Shown piece by piece: positions 23,158-34,821 of a stretch of DNA of 53,129 bases. A model generated the notes under the pieces. That model was not told the origin of the DNA. It was given only the letters and a program-made list of their open reading frames with translations, and did not search any database. Where the stretch lies: contig BBXU01002176.1 in assembly GCA_001598975.1 (NCBI GenBank), positions 1-53,129 on the forward strand. Direction: 5' to 3'. Position numbers and translations under genes: made by a program. The stretch's first letter is position 1. Every line of letters starts with the position of its first letter. The stretch comes from Parachlorella kessleri. Taxonomy: Eukaryota; Chlorophyta; Trebouxiophyceae; Chlorellales; Chlorellaceae.

Positions 23158-24414
23158 CCACCTTACTGGTTTCGCGGAGTGACTGAGTGGCTGTCACCAT
23201 GCCAAGGGCACCTTGTTGGTGCCCACTGAACCCAGATATGGCGGGAGTGGACCAGTCGCAGGCATGGTTGCTGGGGCCAGGGTCGGGCCTCCTTATGGTG
23301 TAGCTTGAGTTGCAGTACCTCCGGGGTGTCCTGTGCCTTGGCCAGTTGCGTGGTGCTCCTGGCACCCCTGCCAGGGGTCTCCTCAGCCTGGGCACTCACC
23401 TCTGCTGCCCTCAACCAGCACAGAAATGCCGAGTAGTGCGCATTCGACGTACTTATGTACTATGGCATGATCAACTGGCGGTGCTCAGCTCTGCTACCCT
23501 GGTTCCCAGCCTTTCTAGCCTGCACCCGTCAGTATGGATAGGTTTCCATCCTTGGCTTCCTGGTCCCTAGACCCTTGGTGAGCGGAATGAGCAGACTGTG
23601 CACACTGTAGTATGTGATACCCGCTGATCCAACTGCTGATCGAACGGCCTGAGCTTGTGCTCAAGCACCTTCTAGGTGAGCACACTCAGTAGTGATTCCC
23701 AGCGTGAGTCCACACGGACGGGACCCCATCACAACCAAAAGATCTGCATAAACCCCTGTCAGCCCAGTATACCAGTACCCCCTCTCTGATCGCATTACCT
23801 GCCACCCTGAATAAAAGACTCAGGCACACTCTGCCTCCAGCCATGCCTCCAGCCCTTGTCCAGTTCATCTCTCCCTCCCGCCTGCACTACTTCCCACCTG
23901 CTCTGAAAACACTAGCAGCCCCTCCTTGAGGTTAACACTGTTTATAGGACGAGTCCAAACATATGCAACACACCGTGAACTGCATAGCGCTCTCCCTGCC
24001 CCGCGTGCTGCACTACTAGTCTAGGCGGAATTTAAGCAGACCACCATGGCAGCACCAGTTCACCACTTCAGACTCATGAAAACTATCGAAATATCTGCTT
24101 CAATGTTGGGCGAGTTGCATTCCAGGTTCGGTACAGCAATAGGCCAACTCGGAGCAGCTGCTGAAGGAGAATGGTTCGCCTGGCCTTCTTCCTTGCGGAG
24201 CAAAGGTCCGTCTTTGACTTGGAAGCACCTGGGGCGGAACGGGCTCCTTGACTTATACACGCCATGTTGCAACAGTGCTGGCTTACTTGTACCTCGCCTT
24301 GTCAGAGTAATAGAACAGTGATACTTGCTTGTGGCACGCCTGTGACGTTGGCCGCAGGGCTCGGTGCTTTAGACTGGTAGTGACAACCAAGCAGGATATT
24401 CACTGGGGCTAGAC
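23158..24414. other. Spacer before the HA-repeat array, including one copy of the duplicated flank
   Basis: Contains a minus-strand coiled-coil-like remnant (23165-23560), a short dispersed repeat (23754-23900) and, at 24180-24290, the same 'gaagcacctggggcg ... catgttgcaacagtgctgg' block that precedes HA genes 3, 4 and 5. It is thus the left edge of the tandem units. No intact gene seen. Confidence 0.5.
23165..23560 (-). pseudogene. Decayed antisense module, copy 1
   Basis: On the minus strand near 23520-23470 the frame reads ERLGTRVAELSTAS then a stop, and near 23400 EVSAQAEETPGRGA. Related sequence recurs between the HA genes at 30215-30848, 33640-34097 and 37365-37830. See the 30215-30848 entry for the clearer exon-like parts. 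Function unknown. Confidence 0.35.
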
Positions 24415-26170
24415 ATGAGGTGAGCTTGCAGTGTTAGCAGTACATGCAACCGCACTACACTGTTGCTTGCTACTTCAGTCTAGTTGTGGTATTTGCTGTC
24501 CGGTCAGCCGTTTCACACCAGCAACTGCTGCAGTACGCAACTGCCTTGTGCTGCAGGCTCCACGCAGTGCTGACCAGCTGGGGAGGCAGCCGGTGCCTAA
24601 GGGTGCCACAGCAGACAGCTTTGTCACAAGGCTGGCATGGACAGAGGCGTGGCTTCAGGCCTTCCCTGGCAGCGGCCAGTGCAGGTGGCAGCCCCGAACA
24701 GCCTTTAATGCGTGGAGCGAGGGGCAGAGCGCCGCAACCGCCAGCCCAGCAGCCGGCCCCTGATGCCTGGGAGCAGGCGTGCCAGCAGGTGGCAGCCTTC
24801 CAGCGGCAGCATGGACGGCTGCCAAAGGCTAGCGGTGACGCACAGGGTCCGCTGCTGCCAGGCGAATGGGCACTGGGGTTGTGATGCACAGAACAGCAGC
24901 GGCGCAAGGCGGGCAGCAAGAGGCCGCCCCTGCGAGCTCATGAGAGGGCAGCTCTGCGAGCAATACCAGGCTGGCGCTGGTGGGCCACTAGGCGGGTCAT
25001 CAAACCTGGGGTAGACCCTGGGAGCAGTGGCGTCAGAAGGTGGAGGCCTTCTACCAGCAGCACGGCAGGCTTCCAAGAGCAACAGCCGGGAAGCCTAACC
25101 CCTTTTTGCCTGGCGAGAAGGAACTCGGAAGGTGGGTGGATAGGCAGCGGCAGTGCTACAAGGGAAACAAACAGCCGCCCCTGTCAGCTGAGCGCATAGC
25201 GGCCTTAGATGCGACTCCCGGCTGGATGTGGGAAGACTACTCACCCTGGAAGTTGCGTTATCAGCAGGTGCAGGATTTTGTGCAGCAGCATGACAGGCTC
25301 CCCAGGGAACAGGCAGGCAAGAGCAACCCCATGCTGCCTGGTGAAAAGGAGCTGGGTAGCTGGTGCCACACACAGCGTCAGCGCTTCAAGGGCAACAGCG
25401 AGCCGCCGCTGACCGCTGAACAGCAGGCGGCACTGGCTGCACTTCCTGGCTGGTACTGGTACTTGGATGCCAGGTGGGAGCAGCAACGTCTTGAGTTGGA
25501 GGCCTTTCAGCAGCAGCACGGCAGGCCCCCAAGGGTAAGGGCAGGCAAGAGCCACCCCTTGCTGCCGGGTGAGAAAGAGCGGGGCAACTGGTGCTATGAA
25601 CAGCGTAAGCGATGGAAGGGTCAGAGTCTCTCGCCGCCGCAGAGTGCTGAACAGCAGGCAGCATTGGCTGCACTCCCTGGGTGGTATTGGGACGTGGAGG
25701 ATGTTGATGGTGAAAGATGGGAGCAGCGGCGGCAGGAGGTGGTCTCCTTCTACCAGCAGCACGGCAGGCTCCCAAGGAAATCGGCCGGGAAGGCTAGCCC
25801 CTTCCTGCCTGGCGAGAAGGAGCTCGGCCAGTGGGTGAACAGACAGCGGCAGCGCTACAAGGGGAACATACAGCCGGCGCTTTCAGCTGAGCATGTCACG
25901 GCGTTGGAGGTGACTCCGGGCTGGGCATGGGACGACCGCTCACCCTGGGAGCAGCAGCGGCAGAAGCTGGAGGCCTTCGTGTGGGTGCACGGGCGCTTGC
26001 CGCGCGACCGACCTATAAAGAAAGGGCCGCTGCTGGAGGGGGAGCAGGAGCTGGCACGTTGGCGTCGACACCAGAGGCGCCGGGAGCAGGGCTCTGGTGG
26101 ACTCGCACCGCTGTCAGCCGAGCAGCAGGCTGCGTTGAAGGCCACCCCGTTATGGCGCAGGGAAGGATGA
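24415..26170 (+). pseudogene. HA-repeat gene 1, broken in its first repeat
   Basis: Same design as the four genes that follow: ATG AG at 24415-24419, donor GTGAGC, then an exon from 24557 to TGA at 26170 encoding six helicase-associated (HA) repeats. Two lesions lie in repeat 1: a TGG to TGA change at 24882-24884 (LGLW becomes LGL stop) and a one-base loss near 25008 where intact copies read CGGGTCATCGGAACCTGGG. Downstream, repeats 2-6 are fully open (from about 25019), for example PWKLRYQQVQDFVQQHDRLP and LPGEKELGRWVDRQRQCYKG. Sequencing error could explain one lesion but hardly both. It may still yield a shorter product from an internal start. It has one repeat more than its neighbours. Confidence 0.7.
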
Positions 26171-27844
26171 CGTTGATGGGCTGTACTTACAGGTATGCAT
26201 AAGTGGGACAGCGTCATCGACAGGTGGAATGGGTGTGACTGTAACTAGCTGCCACCAAAGCATGGTGGCCTGCCTTGGGCACGGCAAATGTTGAGCATTG
26301 TTGGATGCAGAAGACAGTCTGGCTGTTGTGTTTGGTTTGTAAGGCTCCTATGAAGAGTTTCTAGTTTGCCTTGTTTGTTTTTTGTCTAGCCAGCATCTTG
26401 GTTGCCATGAGCTGCCCGCGTGGAATTTGACATTCGATGCATGTGGGATTACTCTCTTGTCTGCCCAGTGACCCTGTAAAATCCTCTCCTGCGTTTGCGC
26501 TATGCAGATACCCCCATGAGGCTGCCTTGGGAGGAGCCATGCTGGGTGCGCGGCACCCGTAATAAAAAGCCACCATTAGTGCGGACAGCTGGCAGCCAGG
26601 CAGAGGTCGGTGCTGGGCAGGGAGAGCAGCATCGACATCTAACGAAGCGGTGCCAGCAGGGCAGTACCTTGTCCTGTACCGCCGTTGTGCAAGCCAGCGT
26701 CAGGCTCAGCTTGAAGCTCAGGGAGGAGTGCAATTGGCATCGCAAGGGCGTTGCTTGGTTGGCCGCTGCTTGCCCAGCTGTGCCCCCGACACCCCATGCA
26801 CCCCGGCCAAATGGAACCGTGGCCGATACCCTAGGTGGGCGACTCTGAAGTAGTGCACAGGCTATGACTCGACCTGCTGTATCCATGAAAGCGAGGAGGC
26901 TAGCGGGCCTCGTGATGAGGTGGTGGCCAGCTAGCAGCGCTTGACTGATCCATGCCATCAAACCCTTCCCTTCAGGGTGTTGCTCTAGCTGTGCCTGCAA
27001 GACCTCAAGTCTGTTTTAGTGTGGTGGGAATGTAGTGTTTTCAGCTTGCAGCAAATGGTAATGCCTGCCTCCATAGTAGCAGCGTGGAATTTGTATGTCC
27101 TGGTAACGTCTATCCGCCTGAATCCTTATTGATCAGCATAAACAGATCATGCACGAAATATGCATGGTCCACATGCATGTTTGACTGCAGCTGATAAAAC
27201 TTGCCCATGCAAGAGATCCTGTGGCATACCGTGGGGTACTGAGGTGCTTGACTCAAGCGGTCGGACCGCTGGTGGTGGCATGCCCCTGTAAGCTCTATGG
27301 CCCTTAGACTATGGCCAGCACTTGGTTGCTATCATGGCTATGATACAAATGGCCGCAAGCACATGCTCAATATTGGACTCAGAACTCAGGCAAGACTCAG
27401 GCTCATTCTGCATCCAGCCCTGTCCGTCCAGTCCAGCCCAGCTCTACTCCCTGTCCACACTACCTGCCATTCATGCTAATAAGCCTAGCTTGCGCTCAGA
27501 GCTGTGAATTTACCTGACCAGTCCCAGCTTCAGTCATGAGGGCGCCACTTCCATGCACCGCCTGCTGCGCTTCCGGCTACTGTCATCTTCCGATGGAATA
27601 CCGGCTACCCCACGACAGCGGCATGCAGAATTGTTTCCAATCTGAAGACAAGCTGGTAAGGCTGTGGTAAATTTTGCATGCCGCTACAGCCAGCAGCACT
27701 GCAAAATAGGAGGCACGTAGACATACCTCGCCTTGTCCCCTTGTTTCGGTAGTGGTATAAGTGACATCTCAACGTTGTCGGCCGACATCTGCCAGTGCGT
27801 CGACAAGTTGTGACAGCCAGGCAGAACATCCGGGGGCTGCGATT
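26171..27844. other. Spacer between HA genes 1 and 2
   Basis: Begins with the 3' flank shared by the array (TGTAA then ctagctgccaccaaagcatg). Later come the tgaggctgccttgggaggagcc block (26515), a short dispersed repeat (27380-27475) and the gcaccgcctgctgc block (27553). No intact gene or clear exon of another protein was seen. Confidence 0.5.
26240..26244 (+). terminator. Candidate poly(A) signal of HA gene 1
   Basis: TGTAA 70 bases after the stop, followed by ctagctgccacca. The same signal and context follow HA gene 2, which supports it as the array's shared 3' end. Confidence 0.5.
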
Positions 27845-29461
27845 ATGAGGTAAGCAAGCTGGGTGTCAATGCTGGTGATAACTGACAGTGTCGTCAGACT
27901 GGTGCTGCAGACCACTTGGATGTACACGGTGAGGGCAGGGTCACCCCACTGGTTCTCGCGACATATAGCAGCGTTGCGTCAAAATGAATGCGCAGCTTGC
28001 CCCTAGCGCACTGCCAGGCCACTCAAAGCTGAACTCCTTAACAATGAGCAGATTGTCCGATGCTGCAGGCTCCAAGTGGTGCTTACCAGCTGGGCAAGCA
28101 GCCATCGGCCGGGGGCGCAGGAGCGTAGGGCCTCGTTGCAAGGCTGGCAGGCACACAGGCGCGGGTTCAAGCCTTTCCTGGCAGCAGCCAATGGCGCGGC
28201 TGGCAGCCCAGAGCAGCACGTGCCGCCTACGCCAGCTAGCAGCTCACAGCGGCTGCCAGTCCAGCAGCCGCCTTCTGATGCCTGGGAGCTGGCGCGCCAG
28301 CAGGTGGCAGCCTTCCAGCGGCAGCATGGCCTGCTGCCAAGGGCCAGTGCCGATGGACAGGGTGCATTGCTTCCAGGCGAGCGGGCGCTGGGGTTATGGT
28401 GCACAGAGCAGCAGCGGCGCAAGGCGGGCAGCAAGGGGCCGCCCCTGACAGCTCGCGAAAGGAAAGCCCTGCTAGCCATTCCCGGCTGGGGCTGGTGGGC
28501 CAGTAGGCGGGTGACCACTATGCCTGTTATGAAGCCCTGGGAGCAGCGGCGGCAGGAGGTAGAGGCTTTTTTCCAGCAGCATGGCAGGCTTCCAAGAGCA
28601 ACGGCCGGGAAGGCTAGCCCCTTCCTGCCTGGCGAGGAGTCTATGGGACAATGGGTTAGTAACCAGCGGCAGCAGTACAAGGGGAACAAACAGCCGCCGC
28701 TGTCAGCTGATCGTATTGCGGCCTTGGAGGTAACTCCTGGTTGGGCGTGGGAAGACTACTTACCATGGGAGTCGCGCTATCAGCAAGTGCAGGACTTCGT
28801 GCGTCAGCACAGCAGGCTCCCCAGGGAACATGCAGGCAAAAGCAACCCCTTGCAGCCGGGTGAGGGGGAGCTGGGCAACTGGTGCGTCATGCAGCGGCAG
28901 CGCTGCAGGGGCCAGAGTCAGGCGCCTCCGCTGAGCGCTGATCAGCAGGCGGCATTGGCTGCAATTCCTGGCTGGTATTGGGACTTCAATGACATATGGG
29001 AGCAGCAGCGGCAGAAGCTAGAGGCCTTTCACCAGCAGCACGGCAGGCTGCCTCGACAAACGGCCGGGAAGCTTAGCCCCTTCCTGCCTGGCGAGAGGGG
29101 TCTTGGTGTCTGGGTTACCAGTCAGCGTCAGCGATTCAAGGGCCAGAGGCAACAGCTGCCACTGCCCGCTGAACAGCAGGCGCTATTGGCTTCAATTCCT
29201 GGATGGTATTGGGATGTGGAGGATGACAGGTGGGAGCAGCAGAGGCAGAAGCTGGACGCCTTTGTGCGAGCGCACGGCCGTTTGCCCCGCGTGCGTCCTA
29301 CACCGAAGGGCCCGTTGTTGGAGGGGGAGCGCGAGCTGGCAGGCTGGCGTCAGCGTCAGAGGCAGCGGGAGCGGGGCACTGGTATATATGCCCCTTTGTC
29401 AGCCGAGCAGCAGGCTGCGCTAAAGGCAACTCCACTCTGGGGCACGGGAGGAGGACCTTGA
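27845..29461 (+). CDS. HA-repeat protein 2 (five helicase-associated repeats), intact
   Basis: Coding parts 27845-27849 (ATG AG) and 28069-29461, 465 residues. Five repeats of about 75 residues follow the helicase-associated domain pattern W-x5-(V/L)-x2-F-x2-HGxLP ... LG-W-x3-QR ... L-x2-(I/Q)-x-AL-x-x-PGW-W: for example PWEQRRQEVEAFFQQHGRLP, FLPGEESMGQWVSNQRQQYK and AALEVTPGWAWEDY. The domain accompanies bacterial helicases and often stands alone in tandem in algae; its binding partner is not established and no helicase motif is present here. The first 50 residues (MRLQVVLTSW..., many Arg/Ser, hardly any acid) look like an organelle presequence. The start is inferred from the ATG-AG-GT context shared by all five genes. 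Related intact copies are genes 4 and 5. Confidence 0.85.
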
Positions 29462-29524
29462 CTGTCTGTGCGCACAGGTATGCACAGGGGTGGTAGTGTA
29501 GCCCACAGGTGGCTTCAGTGCGAG

Positions 29525-29529
29525 TGTAA
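29525..29529 (+). terminator. Candidate poly(A) signal of HA gene 2
   Basis: TGTAA 64 bases after the stop codon, in the same context (actagctgccacca) as after HA gene 1. Confidence 0.5.
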
Positions 29530-30214
29530 CTAGCTGCCACCACAGCACGTCAGCATGCCTTGGGCCTGGTAGCTCTTGAGCGCGGATGGCCGTTGGAATG
29601 CAAGAGGAGCTCAGGGCCTTCTCAACTTGCTTGGTATCTTTAGTTATTACAAAAAGATGTTGGTCAGGCTTGTTGCCAGGTGTGGCGAAGCATGCAACCT
29701 GCACTCGGAAGGCTGCGCCTCTCTTTGTCACCAGCTGCCCTGTGGAGTACGACGTACACAGTATGTGGTTGCTTGCTTTTTGTCCACAATGTACATCAGC
29801 TCCAAAGATTGTGCACCCACCCCAATGGTGCCTTGGCTGCGTGCAGTGCACCCTGGATGAGGCTGCCCTGGGAGGAGCCATACTGGATGAGCGGCACCCA
29901 TGCTAGGGTGTCAGCGACAGGTCACCCTGCAGGCTGCAGCAGCCCAAGGGCCAGGAGGGCAGCCGGCACATTGGCAGGGGGAGGTGGGAGAAGCCGTCAG
30001 CCAGGGCACGCCAGGCCTACTACTAGCAGAAAGGAAACTGGGTCCTAGATCTGCTGTCAGTGTCTGGGATAGCAGCCTCGGGCGCACCAAGGAGGCAGGG
30101 GCACAGCAGCATTCGCGGCAATCGTACTGCGGAAGAGGGTGTGAGTGCTGGAACTGGCAGCAGGGCAGCGGGTACTCGAACAGGTCTCGCATAGTGCTAT
30201 CTTGTATAGTGACT

Positions 30215-30848
30215 GAGCGGCTGTTACACGTGCCAGATGCACCTCATTGGTGCCTTTCAAACAAGAAAAGGCGGGACTGGACCCCTCACAAGCTTGCTTG
30301 CGGTGCAACTTGACGTGCGGTCCGTCCAGGCTGTCCTGCGCCAAGTTAGTTCAGTTAAGCTATTCTCAATTTGCTTCATTGCTGCTGCTGGAAGCACCAA
30401 TGCCAGGTGTCTTATTGGGCTGGGCGCTCAGCTCTGCCACCCTGGCCTCCAGCCCTTTGAACAAATTTCCAGCCTGCACGTCCCGTTAGCACCAGCAAGG
30501 CATGCAGGGGTGCCATCACTTGGCCCTTCTGTTTGGAGATTTAGGGGACCGGCAGCAGCAGGCCAAGCACAGCTCTTCATGTGATACACTCGTGGTCCAA
30601 ATGTTGTCAAAACGGTTTGATCTTGTGCTGGGCCACCTTCTGGTGGGGACGAAACGGCAACGCTTGACGGGGCCCCTGTCCCTCAGTTGCCAGCAGTTGA
30701 ATGCCACCTGTAAAAAAGAAACTCGTGGCACCCCGAACCCTGCAACCAACACGTTCAAACTACACTCACCTCCCACGATGACCACTGTGTTCGTACCTAG
30801 GCACAATGGCACCCAGTGCTCAGCGCTGTAAGCATTACATTCGGTCAT
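30215..30848 (-). pseudogene. Decayed antisense module, copy 2 (clearest exon-like parts)
   Basis: Minus strand. Near 30835-30775 the frame reads SAEHWVPLCLGTNTVVIVGG up to a G-GTGAGT donor; the copies near 37820 (IAEHWGYFCAQENTVLEAAG) and 34110 (AEHRVCLKITEAALLAAG) keep frame, length within one codon, and donor. After a T-rich acceptor (about 30713) comes GIQLLATEGQ ... HQKVAQHKIKPF then a stop; the copy near 33950 gives HQGLLQHMTKPFKQQGDH. Near 30450 a coiled-coil-like GLEARVAELSAQ occurs. This suggests a second, antisense gene duplicated with the HA units and mostly decayed. No family recognised. Confidence 0.4.
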
Positions 30849-31422
30849 ATGCCATCAGCTTGTGCTATATGAGGGGCAGCCACATGGAGCGGTGGCCATG
30901 ATGTCGAGCTGGTGATGTGGTCGCATGAATGATGCATGGCGCCGGCGCCTTCCATGCACCGCCTGCTGCAAACACCAAATGATCGAAGCCATGATGAAAC
31001 GCACCCCCGACAACCTGTACACCATTTCCAATGCGTGGAAGACTATATGGATACCGATGTTAGTCTTGGGCTGGTCAAGGTTGTGGCTGACCAGTGCTCG
31101 GGTACCTGTGTGCGATACGACAGGTAATATACCTGTTTAAAGCAATTTGCTGAGTACAGTAGTTCGCCCAGCCTCTTCACCTTGCGGAAGTAAGGTCGGC
31201 CCTGCCTAGGAAGCACCACCTGGGGCGACAAGGGGTTGTCTTGCTTACACATGTCATGGTGCAGCACTGCTGGCGGCTGCCGGTTGAACCACGTAGACCC
31301 TGCCTTGTCACAGTGATTGAACACTGGTCTTGGTACTAATCAGCGACCCCTGTCACGTGGGCCGCAGGGGTCGGTGCGTTGACGTTCAGTGACAAGCCAG
31401 GCAGGTTGTCCAGGGACTGGAC

Positions 31423-32952
31423 ATGAGGTGAGCTTGCTGGCAGTAGTAGATGGCGGGTGCACTAAACTGGTGCTTGGCGCATCCGTCCAGCTGCTGTCCG
31501 ATCGGGCAATTCACAACAACGCCCCACTATTATACAACACGCTGCTGCGTCACACTGCAGGCTCCAGTCGGTTCTCACCAGCTGGCGAGGCAGCCGGTGG
31601 CTGAGGGTGCAGGAGCATAGAGTCTTGCCACAAGGCTGGCAGGCACACAGGCACAGCTCAAGGCGTTTGCTCATAGCGGCAAGTGCCAGTGGCAGCCCTG
31701 AGGAGCCTGTGCCGCTTCCACCAGCTAGCAGTGCACAACAGCCACCAGGACAGCAGCCGCCCCCTCATGCATGGGAGCAGCGTGCCAGCAGGTGGCAGCC
31801 TTCCAGCGGCAGCATGGCCGGCTGCCAAGGGCCAGCGCCGATGCACGGGGCCCGCTCGTTCCTGGCGAGCTGCCGCTGGGGTTGTGGTGCGTAGCGCAGC
31901 AGCGGCGCAAGACGGGCAGCAAGGGGCCGCCCCTGACAGCTCAGGAGAGGGCAGCCCTGCTCGCCATTCCTGGCTGGGGCTGGTGGGCCAGTAGCCGGGT
32001 CACCAAAACCTGGGTTCAGGTGCCGTGGGAGCAGCGGCGGCAGGAGGTGGAGGCCTTTCACGAGCAGCATGGCAGGCTTCCAAGAACAGCAGCCGGAAAG
32101 GCCAGCCCCCTTCTGCCTGGCGAGAGGGGACTTGGAATGTGGGTGATCAGGCAGCGGCAGTGCTACAAGGGGAACAGACGGTCGCTGCTGTCGACTGAGC
32201 GCACAATGGCCTTGGAAGCGACCCCTGGCTGGGTGTGGGAACCCTACTCACCCTGGGAGCAGCGGCGGCAGGAGGTGGAGGCCTTTCACCAGTACCATGG
32301 CAGGCTTCCAAGAGCAACAGCTGGAGAGGCTAGCCCATTCCTGCCTGGCGAGAAGAAACTTGGGGCATGGATGGACCGGCAGCGGCAGTGCTACAAGGGC
32401 AACGGTCAACTGTCGCTGTCCATTGAGCGCGTTGCGGCCTTAGAAGCGACTCCGGGCTGGGTGTGGGAAGACTGCACTCCTTGGGAGTTGCGCTGTCAGC
32501 AGGTGCAGGACTTTGTGCGCCAGCACGGCAGGCTTCCCAGGGAAGAGGCAGGCGAGAGCAACCCCTTGCTGCCGGGTGAGAGGGAGCTGGGCCAGTGGTG
32601 CGGCGCACAGCGTCAGCGCTTCAAGGGTAACAGACAGCCTTCGCTGAACGCTGCACAGCAGGCGGCATTGGATTCACTTCCTGGGTGGTATTGGGACAGG
32701 GCGAACGTGGAGGATGACAGATGGGAGCAGCAGCGTCAGAAGCTGGAGGCGTTTGTGCGGGTGCATGGCCGTCTGCCACGCATCCGAGGTACATACAAGG
32801 GGCCGCTGCTGGAGGGGGAGCGGGAGCTGGCATACTGGCGTTACAATCAGCAGCGCCGGAAGCAGGGCACTGGTGGGTATGCCCCTCTCTCAGCCAAGCA
32901 GCAGGCTGCGCTGAAGGCGACTCCACTCTGGGGCACACGAGGAGGACTGTGA
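31423..32952 (+). pseudogene. HA-repeat gene 3, one-base frameshift in the first repeat
   Basis: Coding parts 31423-31427 and 31561-32952. The frame from the start runs through the basic leader (LQSVLTSWRGSRWLRV) to PPPHAWEQ near 31778, where one G is missing compared with the intact copies (GAGCAGGCGTGCCAG in gene 4, GAGCAGCGTGCCAG here). From there the reading continues in the next frame through five HA repeats to TGA at 32952, for example PWEQRRQEVEAFHEQHGRLP and LLPGERGLGMWVIRQRQCYK. The rest of the frame is perfectly open over 390 codons, so the lesion is recent or is a sequencing error. If real, only a start inside the exon could give an HA protein, lacking the leader. Confidence 0.7.
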
Positions 32953-33639
32953 GGGGCAGGTGCGCACAAATCAACTATGTCGCGTGACTGCAGCTAGCTG
33001 CAACCAAAGCATGGTAGCCTGCCTTGCAGCTCCGGACAGCTGAATGCAGGAACTGCTTGTGCTTATTGTGTTTGCTGGGTGTCTTTGACTGACATGAAGA
33101 GGTATTGGTGTGGCCCGCCTCCAGATGTTGCAAGCATGAAACCTTCACCTGGAAGGGTCGATGAAGTTGTTCCGTTACGAGTAGGGGTTGCTTTCTTTTC
33201 TGTCCTGCGCATATCAACTCATCGAGTGTGCACCACTAGTACCTGCACTGGCTCTGTGCAGCATACCTGGCTGTGGCGGCGCTGGGAGAAGCCAGTCTGG
33301 TTGAGAGTAAGTCTGTGCTATGATGCCTACAACAGTCCACCCAGTGGCTCCAGCAGCCCAAATGCGGGAGGGCAGCCAGCATGTCGGCAGGGGAAGGTGC
33401 GAGAAGGCGGCAGGCAGGGCGCCCTAAAGACCTAGGACTGTCAATCGACCAAGAAGCGTCCCGAGTGTCTTTCCAGTGACAGATGGCGGGGTTGGCCTCG
33501 GCGCGCTCAGGAGGCAGGGGCACGGCACCTATCCCGATACCCTCATGTGGACAAGGGTGAGCCTGCTGGTGCTGACGGCAGAAAAGTGGGTATTCGCCAA
33601 GTCTTGCGCAGCTACAGCGGCACTACCAGATGTAGCACT

Positions 33640-34110
33640 TAAGCGGGAGGCAGGCAGAGCAGGGGTGGTGCCTTGTGCTGACTTTGGTAGTTGGAGAAGC
33701 TTTGGTTCTCCGGCAGACTGGCACGGCTGTGTGGGCGCTCGGGTCTGGCCTCCAGCCTTTCAGCCAGCGCGCGGTTTGAGCATCTAGGGATTCTCATCCT
33801 CTGGCGCCGTCCTTTGTTCACATCCTGATGACTGGCATGAGCAAACCATGCACAGCATACTGTGTGGTACACCTGTGGTCGCCCTGCTGTTTGAAGGGCT
33901 TGGTCATGTGCTGAAGCAACCCCTGGTGGGCACACTTTGTGGGCAAGCGCTTGAGCAGGCCACCTGTCATTCGAGTGCCAGCTGTCAAGTACCACCCGTG
34001 GCAAGAAGTATTGGTGCACCGCGAAACTTGTACCCGACACTGTTAAGGTACAGTCACCTGCCGCCAATAGAGCCGCCTCTGTGATTTTGAGGCACACCCG
34101 GTGCTCGGCG
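33640..34110 (-). pseudogene. Decayed antisense module, copy 3
   Basis: Minus strand pieces AEHRVCLKITEAALLAAG with a G-GTGACT donor (about 34110-34055), then after a ttgacag acceptor GTRMTGGLLKRLPTKCAHQG and HMTKPFKQQGDHR (about 33995-33885), then LAERLEARPERPHS (about 33760). Related to the modules at 30215 and 37365; see the 30215 entry. Confidence 0.4.
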
Positions 34111-34283
34111 CTGTGGGGGTTACATCGGTCTCGTTGTTCGCACTAGCTGCCACCTTGCTATTTATGTTCGGGTTGATGCCCCTTTTGTGCTTCCTGGAGC
34201 CAGCCAACTGTGGCAGCCACACTGTAACAGGGGGCGATGGCTACGTAGTCAACCTGTCTGGGGCTGTGGCATGGGCTGTGGTC

Positions 34284-34326
34284 ATTGATCAATGAATTCA
34301 TGGATTCAATGAATTCATTGATCAAT
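34284..34326. repeat. Perfect 18-base inverted repeat with 7-base loop
   Basis: Left arm 34284-34301 (attgatcaatgaattcat), loop 34302-34308, right arm 34309-34326 (its exact reverse complement). It sits at a junction between duplicated blocks in the spacer of HA gene 4 and is absent from the sister spacers. It could be a hairpin-forming insertion or breakpoint. Confidence 0.9.
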
Positions 34327-34821
34327 TCATGAATGGTGCATGGCGCCTTCCCTGCACCGCCTGCTGCAATCGCCTATTGCCTACCAGCTAACCTCACTTT
34401 TCCCTTTTCCCCTGTGTATATTGATCTAGCCGGACCAGTGCACGACTTCCAATCCGTGGAAGACCGAATTACGAATATCAGTCTTGAGCTAGTTGGATGC
34501 CAGGCTATGTGCGGGTGCCCGCATGTGCTAAACCTATCCACAGCCGCTTCTTCAGTAGAGTAGTTCGCCTAACCTCTCTATCTTGTGGAGGTAAGCTCGG
34601 CCTTTGGCTAGGAAGCACCATCTGGGGCGACACGAGTGTGTTGTTCAGGTGTTGTTTACACATGTCATGGTGCGGCACTGCTGGCTGGTTGACGCACGTA
34701 GACCTCGCCTTGTCACAGTGATGATACGGTGGTGCTAACCAGCAACACCTGTAACGTTGGCCGCAGGGGTTGGTGCCTTGACACCTGGTGACAAAGCCAA
34801 GCAGGTTATCCAGGGCTGGAC

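Larger units (their letters stand above)
29462..31422. other. Spacer between HA genes 2 and 3
   Basis: Holds the array's 3' flank, the gaggctgccctgggaggagcc block (29858), an antisense decayed module (30215-30848), the gccttccatgcaccgcctgctg block (30948) and the 5' flank of the next unit (31165-31420). No other gene supported. Confidence 0.5.
32953..34821. other. Spacer between HA genes 3 and 4
   Basis: Contains the duplicated 3' flank (gcaaccaaagcatggtagcctgcc), the antisense module copy 3, a perfect inverted repeat at 34284-34326, the ccttccctgcaccgcctgctgc block at 34346 and the 5' flank shared with genes 3 and 5. No intact gene seen. Confidence 0.5.
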
